Of a stretch of DNA of 64,000 nt, positions 47,051-60,200 are shown one piece after another. The notes under the pieces were generated by a model that did not search any database, was not told the DNA's origin, and saw only the letters and a program-made list of their open reading frames with translations. Made by a program: the position numbers and the translations under genes. Positions within the stretch are counted from its first letter, which is position 1. Every line of letters starts with the position of its first letter. Source of the stretch: Sodiomyces alkalinus F11 (lineage: Eukaryota > Ascomycota > Sordariomycetes > Glomerellales > Plectosphaerellaceae). The stretch lies in assembly GCF_003711515.1 (NCBI RefSeq), contig NW_021167087.1, positions 420,557 to 484,556 on the forward strand. Reading direction: 5' to 3'.

Positions 47051-48136
47051 GACTCGCATGTTGAAGCGTTGTGCGATGCCATATGTGATATAGCCTTGAA
47101 GCGGAGGGAACAATGATGGTGGTGATATGTTTGTTCATGGATGGTTAGGGTAAAGGAATTTGAATGACAGCTTGGGGAACTGACCCTCTACCTGAGTGAT
47201 CTTGAATGCTGTTGTACGCGACCGAGACCGCATGTATGTCCGCATGTGATTATGTTCGAGGATCTTCACCCAGCCAGCATGGTCTCTTCAGCAGGAAGAA
47301 GCCCCCATGATTTGTTTGTCATTTGTTGTGTTTGGTATGATGGCCTTTCAAGAAGCAACTCATATTTTCCGAACCAAATGAGTTTTCCCTGCTTGACTTT
47401 CTTGGTGACCACTCGTTAATAACAAGCAGCGTCTGGGTTCAGGCATGTTTGGGGGTCTACAGGACAGGCAAGGCAACCAGGATGGAACTCACTGTAGTCG
47501 TGTTTTTTTTCATGACATCCGTTAGCAATTTCTATCTACCTTGGGAAATGGGTCGAGCATTGTGTATATTGTTTGATTTTTTTCATGTTTGTTTGAGTTT
47601 AGATCTTCCCTCTGGCTTCCAGTTTTGCTTTTTCCTCGACGACCTGCAAAGACCCCCCAGTTTATTTTCGTCCCCATTCACAAGTCATCTTCCTCATCCA
47701 AGCAACAAACATGGTATGCCAGAAACATAGAGGAGCAAAGGCATATATGAAGGAATTTGTTGACACAGGAAACCCCCCTTCCAGCGTCACCTGGCTGCAG
47801 GCGAGTGTAAGGAGGGTTGGGCACCGTCAGCCCCTACTGCTGCAACCGCTGTTCCATTCTTATAGGCCCCAGTCTACTCTCCATTGCACTTTTCATATCC
47901 TATATAATGCAGATATTTTTTCCAAGACGGTGGGAAATCCTAGAAATAAAAAAAAAATAAAAAAAAGAAGAAAAAGAAAAAATCCAACAAAGACACATGT
48001 AAAAGATGTAAAAGCGGCCTCCCTTTTCCCTTGTATGGTACAGTAGGCCCACCAGAGACAGGAAGCACCCCTTCTAACGGCATTCCCAAGAGACAGACCA
48101 ATGAACATTTGTCGGGTCATTCAGGCTCTTGTCTGC
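47051..48136. other. Convergent 3' intergenic region (acyl-CoA synthetase / SCP160)
   Basis: About 1.09 kb between convergent stops. It has an A-rich tract at 47942-47982 and T-rich stretches near 47500-47590. The frames seen here (47449-47730, 47711-48046) look like 3' UTR sequence, not genes. Confidence 0.6.
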
Positions 48137-51100
48137 TTAGTCCCGAGAGCGGGAGCTAATGCCTTCCCGAACCGCCTCCAAGATCAGGTCTTTGGCCTTC
48201 TCCACCCCTTCGGGGCTACCCGTAATCTCAATGGCGTCCTCCTTGGCGTCGTTGCGAGGCACATTGATCTTGCAGCCCGTCTGCTTACGGATCGAGTTGA
48301 CCTTGCTGCCGCCTTGGCCAATGACGTAGCGGTAGGTCGTGGGGTCCGGCAGCACGAGGAGTCCGATCGTGGTGTTCTTACGAGCCTGAGAGAGGGCGTT
48401 CGCAATGGCCGCCTTGGCCTTCTCCACGTTCTCGGGAGACCCGCGGAGCACCCAGGGGATGTCGCCATCTTCGGTAGAGGCCAGGCTCTCCACCTTCCAC
48501 GAATGGGCCTCGGCCGTGGTCGCTTCGTCGTCGGTGATGAGCGGAAGAGAGCCCCCGTTGGCACGGGTGGCCGTGGACTTGGGCGGCACCGAGTGGCCGT
48601 CGTGGCTAACGGTCACCTGGTGGTTGTTGCGGAGCTGGCGGAAGATCTGGCCGTTGTTGGAGACAGCGTGGTGCAGGTTCCGGGGCACCATTATTGTCTC
48701 GCCCTCCTGCTCCTTGACCAGGGACGAGATGTGCTCCTTGGCCTTGGCCAGCTTATCGGGGACACCGGTGAGCTTGATGCCCGTCTTACCGTCACCCTGA
48801 CGCGGGATGTCAATGGAGACGCCCAGCTGCGCCTCCAGCTGTCGCTTCGTTTCTCCGCCACGGCCGATCAGGCTCCTGTGCTTCTCGATGGGCACATCCA
48901 GAATCTCGGTGACCTGGCTTTGCCGTTCCGCTACGATTTCCTGGATTCTGGCGCAGATCTTATCGACGACTTGGGAGCGGCCTTCGATCTTGATAGCATT
49001 GCCGTCGGCATCCTGCTTCGGGAACTGGATGGTGCGAGCGAGTTCACGGCGGTCGCCTGACCCACCAGCGTTGACGACAATGTCCCGGAGAATGGCGCCT
49101 TCAAAAGTAAAAAACCCCCCCATGTCAGTAGGGATGGACGTAGAGACGAAAAAAAAAAAAAAAAAAAAAACAAGCACAGGCAGGCGGATTCCCTTACCTC
49201 CCGGACCGATCAAGTCCTTGTGGAACTTCTTGTCGACTTCAATCGTCTTGACAACGGTGTCCTCGAAAATTGCCTTCTTCTCTTCGAGAGCCTTCTTCGC
49301 CGCGGCCACTTCGGCCTTGCCTCCCTTGATTTGGATATCAATCGTCTCTGTGTCCCGAGTACCGGGAATGTCAATCTTGGCTCCGGTGGACTGGCGCAAC
49401 TCATCAAGAGCGGCACCTCCCTGGCCGATAAGGGAAGGGACCTGTTTCTGTTGGACGGTGACAGTGGCCGTGAACGAGTTGTCCCTGTAGTACTGGACCA
49501 GTGACAAGATCTCATCGCGGGCCTCATCGGCGCCCTTCTTAGGCCCGCGGACAATAACCTCATCAGGGGCTTGCTGCCGCCGCGGTTTGCCAGCGTCGCT
49601 CGCCGTGTCGGCGTTGGACTCGTCATCTTTGCCGCTCTTAGCAGGCTTGGGGAAGAAGATGTGAACCTTGTACTTGTTCTGGAGACGGTTGATGAGACTG
49701 CCGCCGACACCAATGAGCTCCCTGTGGAATTTGGGCTCGACCTTGAAAATGTGCGTGGTCTCATCGGCCCAAGTACGAGCCAGCGAGTTGATGTGACTCT
49801 TGGCGGCTTCGGCCTTGGCCTTCGGTCCCTTGAGCTCGACCTTGCCGTCATGTACCTGAATCTCGACGTCGAACCTCTCGCGAAGCTCGCCGATATGGCT
49901 GCCGTTCTTACCGATCAGGTGATTGGCAAACTTCTGCGGGAAGTCGAACGTCGTGACAAGGCCGCGTTCTTTCTCGTCTTCGATTTCTTGCGCTACAAAA
50001 GCGGCAATCTTGTTCTCAAGTGACTCGACAGCCGAAGCGGGCCCCCGGAGAGTGACGATCGTCTTGGCCGAAGAGACTCTGATTGGAATCTGGTCCGCAG
50101 ACCGTTTTTCCTGTTCCTTCTTGATGAATCGTCGCAGGCGCTCGTGGAAGCTAAACCCAGTCGTTAATGATCATGTCACAAAACATAAACAGCCCACCTA
50201 AGGGTCAGCGAATAGGGGGCACTTACATCTGGGGAACGTCGATGGAAGTGGAGACGATGCTCTCCTGCTTGTTGATAATGTCCAAAATATGCGTCCTGGC
50301 GTCCTCTAGGCTCTTCCTGAACGTCTCCTCCTCCTCTCGGCTGGGAGCCCCAGTCTTGATTTGATGCTGGGGCTCCGCAGCAGAAGGGCCCTCGAAGACC
50401 AGAAGGACAGGAGCGCCAGCATCTTCGGCTCCAGGAAGTACGACGTGAACGCCATGGGACTGCGTCATCCGTGGGCTCACCTCTTTGCGGAGGTAAGCAT
50501 GGAAGAACGGATCCACCGGCACCGTCGTGATCCTGGAGGGCGGCAGGGCATGGATGACACCTGAGATGGCAGACTGCGCTTTAATGGCATTCTTACCGTC
50601 TCGAGCGTACACTTCCCAGGGCATAGCAGTGCCGTCGGGGTTACGAGGCGTGGTGATGTGAGTGTTGTGCGCACGCTCCAACTCGGAAATGATGTCGCGC
50701 TGGCGAAGGAAGCGGGTGATATGACGAGCATGCATCCTGGCACCGTCAGGTGCATTCCTGTGGAAACGGGAGATGTCGACCTGGGAGCTCTGCATGTTCA
50801 TGGCAAGCTCCATGGCATGCTCCATGCCCTGCTCGATTCGCTGCTTGGGGCCGATGACGGTGATCATGTCGCTGTCATCATCCGTGGGCAAGAAGATGGT
50901 GCAGCCGGTCTGAGAAAAGAACTCGTCGGGCGAGACGCCACGGGAGCCGATAATGAACTGATGGCGGCCGGGCTGGATGGCGAACTGCTGCATCAATAGC
51001 TGGTCCCTCAGCTCCGCGACCCGGCGCTGAATCTCGGCACGCGCAGCATGAACCGCCTCGCGCTGTCCGGCGAGGTGAATGAGGTTCTCCTGGGCCGCAG

Positions 51101-52287
51101 GGGAAAACTGTGGGCGGTCCCCGGATGGCGGAACCTCAGGAAGGGGCTCGGACGCCCATACCTGATAAGGAGGGACGCGGATGTGGACACCCTCTTTCTC
51201 GAGCCCTCCAATGCCGCTCCTGTCTGGGCCCACCAAAAAGGGATAGAACTGAGCGGGGACGTCGCGCAGCTTAACGTTGATGTTGGCAGCACGCTCTCCG
51301 GCAATCTTCAGGATTTCGTTTCGGGCCGAAGCCGCCGACAGAGCATTGCCTTCGACAAGGACATCAATTGTGGCATCATCGTCGTCATCCTGCGCCGCAC
51401 CGAGCTCCTCGGCCTTGGGCAGCTTGATGCGGGCGCCCGACTTCTCCTGGAGTGCCTTGATCGTCGAACCTTGTTTGCCGATAATATGTGCTCGTGCGAC
51501 CTGAGGAATGGGAACGCGAATGGTCGTCTATGGGGAGCGGTACGGAGGGACGATTATGTCAGCTCAACGAGTAATAGGGACAAAGTTTTTTCTTTTTTTC
51601 TTTTTTTCTTCTTTTTCCTTCTTCGTGATGAGGTCAGGAGATGCCCACCTTGGTGCCGATTTGCTCGACAAGATCCTTCAAAGCTTGTTGAGCAACGTCT
51701 TGCTGGCCAGTGGCGTCAAACTTGAGACGACCATTGCCCGACGTCGACATGGTAATGTTGGCGCGCGACTTGCGGTTGATCTCCTTGATGATATCGGGGA
51801 TCGGCCGGCGCAGCTCGGTGCGTGGCAAAACGTACTGGGGTTCCAGGACCACGGTTTCGACATTGCGGCCGGGAATGACCATGGAAGGGACACCCCCCGT
51901 GGGCGTTGCGACGCCCGACCCCGGGGTCGAGGATCGAGAGATTCCGTTTGCCGGAGCGGAGGAATTGCTTTTCGCACCCCAAACAGGGGCCACGTTGGCA
52001 CCACCCTTGGGTTTTGAAGCACCGAGCTCGGGGAAGAGCTCGTGGGACTGCGTGTCCAGAGCCCGCGTGGGAGCCTGGCTCTCCTTTTGCTTTCCAGCAG
52101 CCTTAGCGGAGACAATCTCTTCCGAAGACGGAGTCTGGGAGCTGCCGCCATGGAAGCTGGTGGTGGAGAGGTCTTCGTCCGGTACCTCCTCCACTGTCAC
52201 ATGGTGGGGAGCTTCGGCGTGCGTCTGGAGCAGTCGCTGAGCAGCGGAAAGCTCAGAACCATTGGTGTTGTTTGCGGAAGACGCCAT
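48137..52287 (-). CDS. SCP160: SCP160/vigilin-like multi-KH RNA-binding protein
   Basis: Four exons on the - strand: 52287-51649, 51527-50227, 50150-49198, 49098-48137; 1284 residues with all phases matching. After a low-complexity N-terminus the protein is an array of KH domains. At least nine have recognisable GxxG loops, including IIGKQGSTIKAL, IIGSRGVSPDEF, LIGKNGSHIGEL, LIGVGGSLINRL, LIGQGGAALDEL, LIGPGGAILRDI, LIGRGGETKRQL and VIGQGGSKVNSI. One domain (HHAVSNNGQIFRQL) is degenerate at the loop. Scp160 associates with polysomes and the ER membrane and affects mRNA translation, ploidy and pheromone signalling in yeast. Intron 3 contains a 22-nt poly-A (poly-U in RNA). A leader intron is likely at 52467-52374. 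Confidence 0.95.
49149..49170. repeat. 22-nt poly-A tract (poly-U in the SCP160 pre-mRNA)
   Basis: Uninterrupted A22 on the + strand inside SCP160 intron 3 (49197-49099), starting about 27 nt after the donor. Confidence 0.95.
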
Positions 52288-52373
52288 GTCGAAATTAAAA
52301 GGGCCAATGTCTTTTGAAGAGTATTTTCAGGCTACTTGGTCGAGGCCTGGAAAGGAAAAACGGCGGGACCTGA

Positions 52374-52467
52374 CTAGGGGAGGAAGAACAAATGTGTTAA
52401 TGCCAACTACGTATGTCATCAGAGACAATGGGCATAACCCGAGTCCATATGAGTTGCAACGGCTTAC
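52374..52467 (-). other. Probable 5'-leader intron of SCP160
   Basis: On the - strand a GTAAGC donor at 52467 and a pyrimidine-rich CCCCTAG acceptor at 52374 bound 94 nt, about 90 nt upstream of the ATG (52287). There is no protein evidence; this is inferred from the splice signals only. Confidence 0.45.
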
Positions 52468-54093
52468 CGAAGTGAATTGAGGCGTAAGAAAAGAAACGGA
52501 AGCTTTCTTTCTGGTCTGAGTTCCGAATGGCGATGGATTGAGAAAGGAATTGCGCTTGGAGGAAGGTTCTAAAGCCTTTCCTAGCACATCGCGCAATTGT
52601 AAGCGTAGAAGGCGGAGAAAAAGGGGGCGGAATCCAGCGACGTCCGAGGACGGTAAGAAGAAGAACTGCAACGCAGGAGGTAGCCTGGCGCTGTTATTCG
52701 TGATTAGGTGACGGAGGAGAGTGAATTGGTTAAATTGAAGAAGGCGGCGAGAAGGGAGGGTCAGGGGGAACAGGGTGAGGAACGCAGCAGCCCTGTGTCG
52801 GATGCTCCACGATGTCCAGATCGAAAATCTAGGCGAGACAGCGAGCAGGGAGTCCTTCCTTCCAGAAGAGTCGGACACGTCCCCCCTACAAATCCTGGCC
52901 ACATTCCCCATGTGTTTTTGGCGGGAAACATTGGCCACTTAACCATTCCTGGTTAAGCTACTTCTGCGACGCCTCATCGCCTCAGCACGCCACAGGGTTA
53001 GGCGCCACATCCACATGCTATGTAATAAGTGATATAAGTGGCCTGTTCTGAAACATTATCCATAACCAAATTCGTGAGAAGTGAATCGAGTCACGTGAAA
53101 GGACACGTAGTGTGTTACACCGTACTACCTTACCCCGTACTCCACACTCCGTATTCCATGTGTAATTCCCGAAGACGATACGATACGATGCTTCGGAAGG
53201 CAAAGCAACACAGGTTGCTGATATGAAATAGTCAGAAGTCAACTTTCTGTGTCGATGGAAAATGTCTATTCTTTTCTCATCCAAACTTATCCCATTTGGT
53301 GAAAACTGGGTCCATGGGAATCTCTTTCATTTGCCGCCGTCATTCGTACAAAATAAATAAATAAAATAGAAAAGCTCCGAGTCGCAGATCTACTTCGTAG
53401 GGACTTTCCGCAGCGTCCCATTTTGGAGAACGTATGGAAGCCAAGTAACGCAAAGAGAGGGGTGATAGCAACCCCAAAGTCCCTGTTGCCCTCATCCCAA
53501 AGTCTTCGGGTACCCTTCATCGGCTGGTCTTCCCGTAGTCTCACAGCATCCCTCCCTCGCCAGTGGCTGCTGCGGGAGTTGCTCCATATTGGTATCATCT
53601 GACACCGGATGACCAATTCTTTCTCGAGCGATCGAGATCGCTCATATACAACGCAAACGGGCGGTCGAGGCTGTGACACAGAGTGGAGGAGTTGGTCGTG
53701 ATATGCAGTCGTGTCTGCGTCGATGTATCGACAACCAGGCACCTTCACACCCATGGTGGCATTATCAAAAATTGGAAAAGGAAAAGCAAAAAAAAAAAGA
53801 AGAAAAAAGCCACAAAAGCCAATGTCAAGCTAGTAGTGGTGTGCTGCTTAGTTATTTGGGAGGCATAGGACTCGTTCGGGCCGAAGCCTGTTGCCCGCAC
53901 AGTGTGGCTCATGCTGCCATGAAATGAGGCCGCCTCCGATGAGGTGCAGTAGACAGCGTTCCGTATCCGTAGAGACGGCGGGATCGAAGAAGCTGAGCCG
54001 GGGCTCGAGTGTCCCTTAATCGAAGTATATGCAGAACCCCGAGTATCTGCTTGAATAGGTGCTCAGCATATCCCGGAGTTTTGAAGCCGGAAA

Positions 54094-54114
54094 GGGAATA
54101 GGGAATAGGGAATA
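54094..54114. repeat. Three tandem GGGAATA units
   Basis: Three exact 7-nt copies in the 3' flank of STE20. Confidence 0.9.
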
Positions 54115-54249
54115 ATAGTTTCTGAAAGATGCTTGAATTTGTCGTACTCCGTAGAAATGAAAGACCTGCCACGTAAATGGGCTGAGCTCGTAGCCTGTCA
54201 ACGGCTTCAAGCGGGACCAGAACTGAACTTAGTGTGCGAAGAACCACTC

Positions 54250-57200
54250 CTACTGGCCTTTGCGCGCCTTTTCCTGGAGTCGCGCTTCTCGAGCCGCGCG
54301 AACGAGTGGTGACAACTGAGAAAGGTCGACACATAGTTTCATGAAATCATGCTGTGGGGAACGTCCATGTCAGTCGGTTGATCAACAAAAAAAAAAGAAG
54401 AAGAAGAAGAAGAAAAAGGCCACAAAGCAAGGTGTAGGAGGATCCATCAATGGTTCACGACGTACCCGAAGAAGATCATGCGCGCTGGCACGTTTTTCAG
54501 GGTCCACCTTCAAAGCAAAGTAGAGGAAATCCCGGAAAACGGGCGAGAGATCCCGTTCGTCCTTGATCGCGGGAGTGCCATTAGTCGCGATCAGCCACAG
54601 TGCGCGCAGAGGCGACTCGGTCAGATACGGCGGCTCTCCCTCGATCATTTCAATCGCCATAATCCCGAGGGACCAAATATCGACCTTCCGGCCGTATTCT
54701 TTCCTCGTGACAACTTCCGGTGCCATCCAGTAGGGGGTTCCGACCATCGTTGTGCGCTTATTCTGGGCTTCGTTGATGGTGGCACAGAAGCCAAAATCGG
54801 CTGGAGAACTCGAAATTAGCCTCGACATGTCATCCCATCGTCTGGGGCCGCTGACCAAGAAAGAAGAGAGAAAGAAAGAAACGTACTGAGCTTGATGTTT
54901 CCATCAAGAGACAAAAGGATATTGTCCGACTTGATGTCACGGTGGATGACGCCCTTTGAGTGAAGGTGCTGAAGGCCCTTCAGAGTCTCGCGGCATACCG
55001 ACGCTATTTGGCCCTCGGTCATCATGTTGAAGGTGACCACGTCGGTGAGACTGCCGCCCTCCATGAACTCCATGACGACCCAGAGCTCACCACCACATAA
55101 GTAGCTGTCAATGAAGTTGACAATATTCGGGTGAGAGCTCTCCTTCATGACGAGGATCTCGTTAATGATGAGATCCTTTTTCGGTTGTTGTTCGAGGTTC
55201 ATCTGCTTGATGGCCACAAGACGATTCGTCCCGCGCTCATGCCCAGTAAAGACCCCGCCGGAGGCCCCCTGACCGATCTTGTTAAACCCGCGGTATATCT
55301 CCCGGGGATCGCCCTCGGAACAAATACGCTTGAGTGCCGCAACCACGTCGACGTTATTGCTCTGGCGTGCCCGGTGCCTAGGCCGGGAGCCCGGTTGGCC
55401 GGGCACACCAATTTGGGGCCTATGAGACGGGTTCGTGCTGGCAGTACTTCCTCCTTGAGAATACGGCTGTTGGGCCGGGCTTGGCGACGTCACGGATGGT
55501 TGTGGCTGATGGGGATGAGGTGCCGGCTGCCTCTTGCTGGGAGCCCGACCGATCTGCCCGGACATGGCAGCTTGGGCCTGAGCCAAAGCTTGTTCTTGCT
55601 GTTGCTGGAGAAGCTGCTGCTGATATGATGCGGCGGCTTGCGACGGCGAGAGGGCAGGAGGCGGACCGGCCGGTGAAAGAACTTGAGGCTGGTGCTGATG
55701 AGTCAGGGGCTGGGGGCTGGCTGGTGCATAAGGCGCCGGCCCATTGACACGGGAATTGGACCGCGACCGGTGCTCCTCGGGAAGCATGGGAATGCTATCC
55801 TTGGGCGGCGCGTAGGCCGTGGCGGGCAGGTCCTCGCTGGGCTGTGACATGCCGATGCCCGAGTCCTTCGTGACGTACGGTGCGGGTGGCGCAGTTCTTG
55901 CCGGTAGATTGATGGGGGGTCTCGGAGCAGGGCGACTCGGCGTGAGATTGGTGTCCTTTGCCAGACCCAGGCCTCGGTTCTGGCCGGGAACCGGAGGCGG
56001 TTGTCGAGGATTTTCGAACGATCCTTCATTATCGACAGTTGGCAACGTGGACACGCCAGAGACGACACTCATGGATGGACTTGGGAGTGGTGACATACCC
56101 ATATAACTTGTTGGCGGATACATACCTGGGGACATGGCCCCTCCAGGAGTGTTCACATATTGCCGATACTCTGGCGCGCGAGCATCATGGAACTTTTCTA
56201 AGAATTGATCTTCGGGCGGCTTCTCCGTGGTCTCCTTGTAGAATGTGAGGATGTCAACCATGGTCTGGGGGTGTTCCCTCCGCTCCTTCTCTGATATACC
56301 GCTCTCGTTAATGAGACGTTGCCATTCTTTTGGCAGGCCCTGTACGCCTGTAGTCAGCAAGAATGTATTTATGGCATCGATGGGTCTGAGCAAGGACAAC
56401 GTGAGGGATGGAGAAGGGTAGGAACCGGTAGGAAGGGGAAAGACGAAAGGAAGAAAAAGCCTAACCGTAAATTGGCCCGTAGTGCTGTCATATCCGACAT
56501 GGGTAACATGGACTGGGTTCTCGGGAGCCGAGATGACTGGCTTCTTCTGAGACCCGACGAGACTGTTCACAAAACCCGAGAATCCGGACTTTTTGCGAAT
56601 GTTGCCTGGCTTCGAGTCTTTGCCCTCGTCCGAGTACCTTTTCGGGCTCAGCAACTGATTCTCCATTGTCGGGTTCGCCTGCGACTTATCCCTCATGACG
56701 GGTGCGGCCGAAGTGAAGCTCACGGAGCGGCGGAGTCCCGGCGACATGGTCTGGGCCGTGTGGGAGAATGGTTTGGGTGTGGTCGGAGCGGGGTCTTGGT
56801 GGAGGAAGGTCGACTGCTGAAGTGTCGGCGACTTTGTCTGCTCGATGCGGTCGAGGATGGCGGCGCCGTCAAAGGGGGCACCGATGAATCCGTCCGTCCC
56901 TTGCGGAGACCGACTGTCGAGGTCTGGGGAGATGGCGATGGCGGGGCTGCGATATGAGGACGGGGCGAACTGGCCCTGGGCCGGATTCGGTGAAGGGAAA
57001 GAGGGTTGACTGGAGGGGAGGTAACGAAGAAATTGGTCGTCGTGGGGGGTAGAAAGGCTGCTTCTGACGGGCGGCGCGCTCGGTGTTCGCTTCAGACTCG
57101 TGGAACTACGCTCGCTCTGGAGGGATTGGGCGTCGATGCCACCATCGAGGCCACCGGACGAGCGGGTGTACTGATGGTAGTGAGTAGACGGTGGTTTCTT

Positions 57201-57254
57201 GGTGAGCCTGCGACGCTGTGAGATCCCGTTGGAGAGAGAACTCTGGCTGTCCAT
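54250..57254 (-). CDS. STE20: Ste20/PAK-family protein kinase
   Basis: Four exons on the - strand: 57254-56466, 56339-54887, 54800-54466, 54351-54250; 892 residues. The start is the ATG of [15 protein letters not shown] domain spans intron 1: [20 protein letters not shown] then [12 protein letters not shown], which binds Cdc42/Rac. There is no PH domain, which argues for Ste20 over Cla4. A long Pro/Gln/Ser-rich linker follows. The kinase domain (about 607-860) shows [10 protein letters not shown], the lysine in [21 protein letters not shown] (restored by splicing), [10 protein letters not shown] and [12 protein letters not shown]. The tail [20 protein letters not shown] is typical of fungal PAKs. 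The kinase acts upstream of MAPK cascades in mating, filamentation, polarity and infection structures. The last intron contains an A/GAA tract (54387-54417). Confidence 0.96.
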
Positions 57255-60200
57255 GTTACGACCCGGAAGTCTTGCGCGCAAATATCATCAAACAAAGAGA
57301 GCCAAAGCCCGCAGGGGTGTGCAGTGTGAGGTGGGAGAAAAAAATCGGTAGGGACCGTGCAAAGGTGATTAGGTATGACCCCTTGCTAAGGTACTTCGAT
57401 GGAGGCGGAGTTGAGCAATCACGTTGCTTGCCTTTGTGGACTCGTGGTCTGTGCTGGTTGTGCGGCTTGTGCGACTGAAGGTCAGTACGGGAGTACTTGG
57501 TACATAAACACTGGAGGTACCATAAGGTAGACTTGTCTCCAAACCTAACGCATTAAGTGGATGGGCGCATCAGTACCTTCTTTGTTTGTGGTAAGTGCTG
57601 GTTTTTATCCTTGTTTATTATCCTCGTAATCGATCACGTGTGAGAGCCGGTTGGTTGTTGTGTTGCCCTTGTTCGTCGTCTGTATTCGTGCCTTCTAAGG
57701 CTTTAATTAATCAAGGTACCTACCTGGTAGATACGCTAAAGGTGTACCCACGTAATGACTGCGATGACTTTAAAAAAAGAGCAACCTATAGGATGATGTA
57801 CCTATCTCTGCAGGGTGCTTATATATGAGAATAGTCTTAAACGGTTAGGAAATAGAGTTATCAAGCCAGCACACTCACGTTATGCCTTATTTTAGCCACC
57901 TGGGATAAATCAAACACAAGAAGTCTCAACGATAATATTATGGCGCTCTCTCTTTGTGTTGCAGCCAGATAGATTCGGATAAAGGCGGAGACGAGATGAT
58001 AGTATCTCGAAAAGGGTTGATGGCTCCCCGCTCTCTGAACCGTACTGGTTCTTATTCGTATGAGGACCTGGTGGAGGGGAAAAGTGGAGTGGGCATAGCT
58101 GTTCGGTTGAATAAGACAGACTGGCCCTGATTATTAGTGTCTGGTCTAGAAGATGTCTGGTCCGTTGTCCGCCGATGAGGCCTGATGCTAAACATTGTGG
58201 CGCAGCTGGAAGTGAAAGAGGCTGGTTCATTATCATGAGATACGTACCCTGAACCTACTGTATCCGGACCTTACGTTAATTACCTGAGGTACCTAGGGAC
58301 CTAGGTAACGTATTTTGTAAGGTGTCCTGAGTTCTGCAAGTAACCAGAGAGGTAAGAGAAATTCGTTAGAGACGAAACTGGTTATCCAGATCAACTATCC
58401 GCATGAATTGATAGACCCCGCGAGCACCTCACCCAGCAAAGTAGTTCAGAATTTGGCATCGCACGGAGTACCTAGTACTGAGGCATGTAACGTATGTAGG
58501 TACGTACCTTAGGTATGAGAAATCTCATGGCTCCCCACCTTGGACCTGGAAAACTTCATATGGCCCGCCTCATCTTTCCAGCATCATCTGCCACCTGAAG
58601 TTAAGTATTGTCCATGGTAGTATTTTTGACAGCTATCATGAAAAGGTTTATCCAGGACATGATCTGCGATTATGGCGCACGAAAAATGAATGCCTACGGA
58701 CGTACATTGTATCCGTAGGTGCTTGAAATCCTTGGTGGATGGACAGAGTTGTGCAACTCAAGGTCGTATTGAAGCAGAGGCTTTGCTTCCAGACTGACTA
58801 AGCTTTCGCCAAGGAACTGAGAAAGCCCTGCCCAACCACAAGTGGGTGGCCCGCCCCGCTGTCTTGCCCACGTCTTACCCGTAGGTGCTTTGCTTCAGCC
58901 TTACAACCGTGTGTTGTGTCTCGGCGAACCCCTCCGTTCATACCCACACGTAAACCTCAACCAAGGGTCGAACGGTACAGCGTAGTAGACGCTGTTATTG
59001 CCATTGATACGCTGGTCCTCTGGTTCGACTTGAGAAGGCCTCCAGTCGGCTGGACATTACTTGCCTCTTTGCCACGCACCCTCGCGAGATTTGGGACTCT
59101 ATGGAGTTAGGTCAACGACGCAAACCACCCCGGTTATATCGCGGATGGCAATCATACCTACTTTACCAGCGCATTTTGTTATACGGATAGTGTATGACTT
59201 GCTCCCATGCCTGAGTTACCATATATCCCAATATTATACGTAGCGTCTTGGCGAGTGTACTCAGTCTTACCAGCCAACCCTACTCCAACCTAGAGGGTTC
59301 ATCAGCTTTTCAGATGTTGTTTTCTTCTTTATTTCTTTCTTCCTCCGAGGGTCGTGTTCTCATTCTCATCCAGCCAAATGGACGTTTCGTTCTTTCCGCC
59401 AAGGCTCTGTGGAAAGGTACCTGACCGCCGGGCTTGTCCCGATTCGAAGTAACAGGCGGCACTAGGCCATCTGGGGAAGATGCGCATCACGGACTGAATC
59501 CTCACCGCTTCGGACCCTTCTAGTTCAGACGTTTTGCGTTGGTAGTGTCGAACGGCCGCCGATTAGGCGATGATATCTGCTAGTGGATGGTAACGAGACT
59601 GGACTAGGTGGTCCCTTTGCTTTCCTCCGTCCCAAACCGCGGAGCAAGCCATAGGCTCTTCAAAAGATGCACAAAGGAAGCGCCTCATGCAAGGGAGTAA
59701 TTACATGTGTGATCTCTTACTCCATGGGGGCGGACAACTGCAGGACAAGTCACCAGAGCCAACGATTTTCCCAATATCCAACCCTTCTCTTGCAGAAGCC
59801 TTAATTGGCTGGAAATTGCTGTCATGACGACCAATGGATACCCCGTGGCTGATTCGTTTCAATACCCATGCCTTCGATAGTACGGCGTAAAACGTATAAG
59901 CATACGCTATACATCATACCAGCAGCTCGGGATCGGAATATTTGGAACTGTCTCGAAGGTCAATATATCGCGCCCATGTTGGTGTAACAGTCATACACGC
60001 GGGTTGGAAAAAGCTTCGTGCTGTTGTAAATCCCCCGTAGGTCCTAGACACGCAATGTGATACCTATACCCCCTTTGATGAGAGTATCCAACACGTCGCC
60101 TAAGGCTAAGGTAGGAGGCAAAGACCCGGTGTAGTCTCGTCTGGGTAAAAAGTAGTAAGCTACACTGCAGTAGGTGTAGCGGTTGAGGCATAGATGGAGA

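Larger units (their letters stand above)
52288..54249. promoter_or_regulatory. SCP160 upstream region and STE20 3' flank
   Basis: About 1.96 kb. The proximal part is the SCP160 promoter and leader. The 203-codon frame at 52327-52938 (-) is judged to be leader sequence. The distal part has an exact TACTCCGTA (54145-54153), a TACTCC/ACTCCGTA pair near 53135-53155, an A/G-rich tract at about 53775-53815 and three GGGAATA units (54094-54114). No gene was seen. Confidence 0.5.

Noticed and set aside
48101..49060. 319-codon open frame on + antisense to SCP160
   Set aside because: Shadow of the KH-repeat coding frame on the - strand; Leu/Val/Gly-rich composition typical of antisense translation.
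52327..52938. 203-codon open frame on the - strand upstream of SCP160
   Set aside because: Lies in the SCP160 leader/promoter and overlaps a likely leader intron; Ser/Leu/Arg-rich without a domain.
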